Positions 6,323 through 6,687 of a stretch of 6,687 bases of DNA are shown here, in pieces. Numbering within the stretch: the stretch's first letter is position 1; the number at the start of each line of letters is the position of its first letter. Both the position numbers and the translations under genes were made by a program. The DNA is taken from assembly GCA_003556955.1 (NCBI GenBank), contig PWQB01000296.1:1-6687 (forward strand), given 5' to 3'. The stretch comes from Nostocaceae cyanobacterium CSSed10_463m (GTDB lineage: Bacteria; Cyanobacteriota; Cyanobacteriia; Cyanobacteriales; Nostocaceae). The notes beneath the pieces were generated by a model that saw only the letters and a list, made by a program, of their open reading frames with translations, was not told where the DNA came from and searched no databases.

Positions 6323-6350
6323 GGGAGTAGGGAGTAGGGAGTAGGGAGTA
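6323..6350. repeat. Heptameric tandem repeat GGGAGTA, four units
   Basis: Four exact GGGAGTA units begin 10 bases after the psaD stop codon. It is a different heptamer family from the one upstream of psaD, so psaD is bracketed by two tandem repeats. AAATTGGG at 6317-6324 could pair with CCCAATTT at 6377-6384, which would enclose the repeat in a long-looped stem. Confidence 0.92.
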
Positions 6351-6385
6351 GTGAAAAGAAGGGGACAAATTTGATACCCAATTTT

Positions 6386-6440
6386 CCATTCTCCATTCTC
6401 TAATTTCCCTATTCCCCATTCTCTAATTTTCCCATTCCCT
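6386..6440. repeat. Pyrimidine-rich imperfect tandem repeat upstream of trpE
   Basis: The 14-mer CCATTCTCTAATTT occurs at 6393-6406 and 6416-6429, a 23-base period, with a shorter CCATTCT start at 6386. The tract is almost free of G and ends 9 bases before the trpE start, occupying the place where a ribosome site would be expected. CCATTCC-type tracts are another repeat style I recall from Nostocales. Confidence 0.8.
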
Positions 6441-6449
6441 CAATCCATC

Positions 6450-6687
6450 ATGATGTTCCCCGATTTTTCTGATTTTTCGCAGCTAGCTTTACAAGGTAAT
6501 TTCGTTCCGGTGTATCAGGAATGGATAGCAGACCTAGATACTCCTGTCTCAGCTTGGTATAAGGTTTGTGCTGGTCAGCCTTATAGTTTTTTGCTGGAAT
6601 CAGTGGAAGGTGGGGAAAAAATCGGGCGTTATAGTTTACTCGGTTGCAATCCGCTCTGGATTTTATCAGCCAAGGGTGACACCACAA
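6450..6687 (+). CDS. trpE: Anthranilate synthase component I (TrpE), 5' part
   Basis: The first 79 residues of TrpE, cut off by the window end. The full enzyme, with the TrpG glutamine amidotransferase, turns chorismate and glutamine into anthranilate, the first committed step of tryptophan synthesis. The visible part is the N-terminal Anth_synt_I_N domain: GNFVPVYQEWIADLDTPVSA (17-36), SFLLESVEGGEKIGRYSLLG (46-65). LLES (48-51) is the motif that in characterised enzymes helps bind tryptophan for feedback inhibition, so that site seems kept. Two ATG codons run together at 6450 and 6453; I take the first because homologues, as I recall, begin with one residue before FPDF. No Shine-Dalgarno site is visible. 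It could be read from psaD or from its own promoter; the repeats between them do not settle it. The catalytic chorismate-binding domain lies outside the window. Confidence 0.93.
   Translation, partial: MMFPDFSDFSQLALQGNFVPVYQEWIADLDTPVSAWYKVCAGQPYSFLLESVEGGEKIGRYSLLGCNPLWILSAKGDTT

Noticed and set aside
5859..6396. Other frames overlapping psaD (5859-6065 minus, 6080-6316 plus, 6145-6396 minus)
   Set aside because: PsaD is unambiguous here, and these are alternative readings of it and of the adjoining repeats.
6448..6687. Minus-strand open frame at the right edge
   Set aside because: It is antisense to trpE, whose plus-strand translation matches TrpE clearly (LLES, GRYSLLG).

Overview
The window looks like chromosomal DNA of a filamentous, probably heterocyst-forming cyanobacterium of the Nostoc/Anabaena type. 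Three things point there. It carries a complete photosystem I psaD. It has five copies of the HIP1 octamer GCGATCGC in 6.7 kb (495, 2103, 4327, 4745, 5820). Its gaps hold heptameric tandem repeats (TAATGAC, GGGAGTA) and perfect palindromes of the kind scattered through Nostocales genomes. The genus call is an inference; no marker gene here fixes the species.

Layout. A dispersed hairpin sits at the left edge (5-21). A long minus-strand gene (100-2379) encodes a 759-residue amylo-alpha-1,6-glucosidase-like (glycogen-debranching-type) protein. An AT-rich gap of about 840 bases (2380-3222) has no convincing gene; it holds the likely promoter of the debranching-type gene, a 14-bp direct repeat and a run of three hairpins ending in a T-tract. 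A 113-codon minus-strand reading frame (3223-3564) may be a small unknown gene, and its 5' end overlaps the start of the next gene. That gene (3557-5569, plus) is a soluble hybrid-sensor histidine kinase with the order DICT - GAF - HisKA - HATPase and no receiver domain. The gap 5570-5886 is almost entirely repeats: a MITE-like inverted-repeat element with a 30-bp palindrome inside it, a GC-rich hairpin and nine heptamers, followed by the psaD promoter region. psaD (5887-6312) is complete. A second repeat-filled spacer (6313-6449) leads into the first 79 codons of trpE (6450 to the window end).

How the parts relate. These are mostly unlinked housekeeping functions: storage-glucan metabolism, an orphan two-component sensor, photosystem I ferredoxin docking, and the first committed step of tryptophan synthesis. 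Only psaD and trpE share a direction and lie close together (137 bases); from memory the same order occurs in Synechocystis 6803. No response regulator accompanies the kinase. I did not find a clearly new biological system. The points most worth a second look are the divergent overlap at the kinase start, the nested inverted-repeat element, the possible structured RNA in the large gap, and an HLR1-like half-site upstream of psaD.
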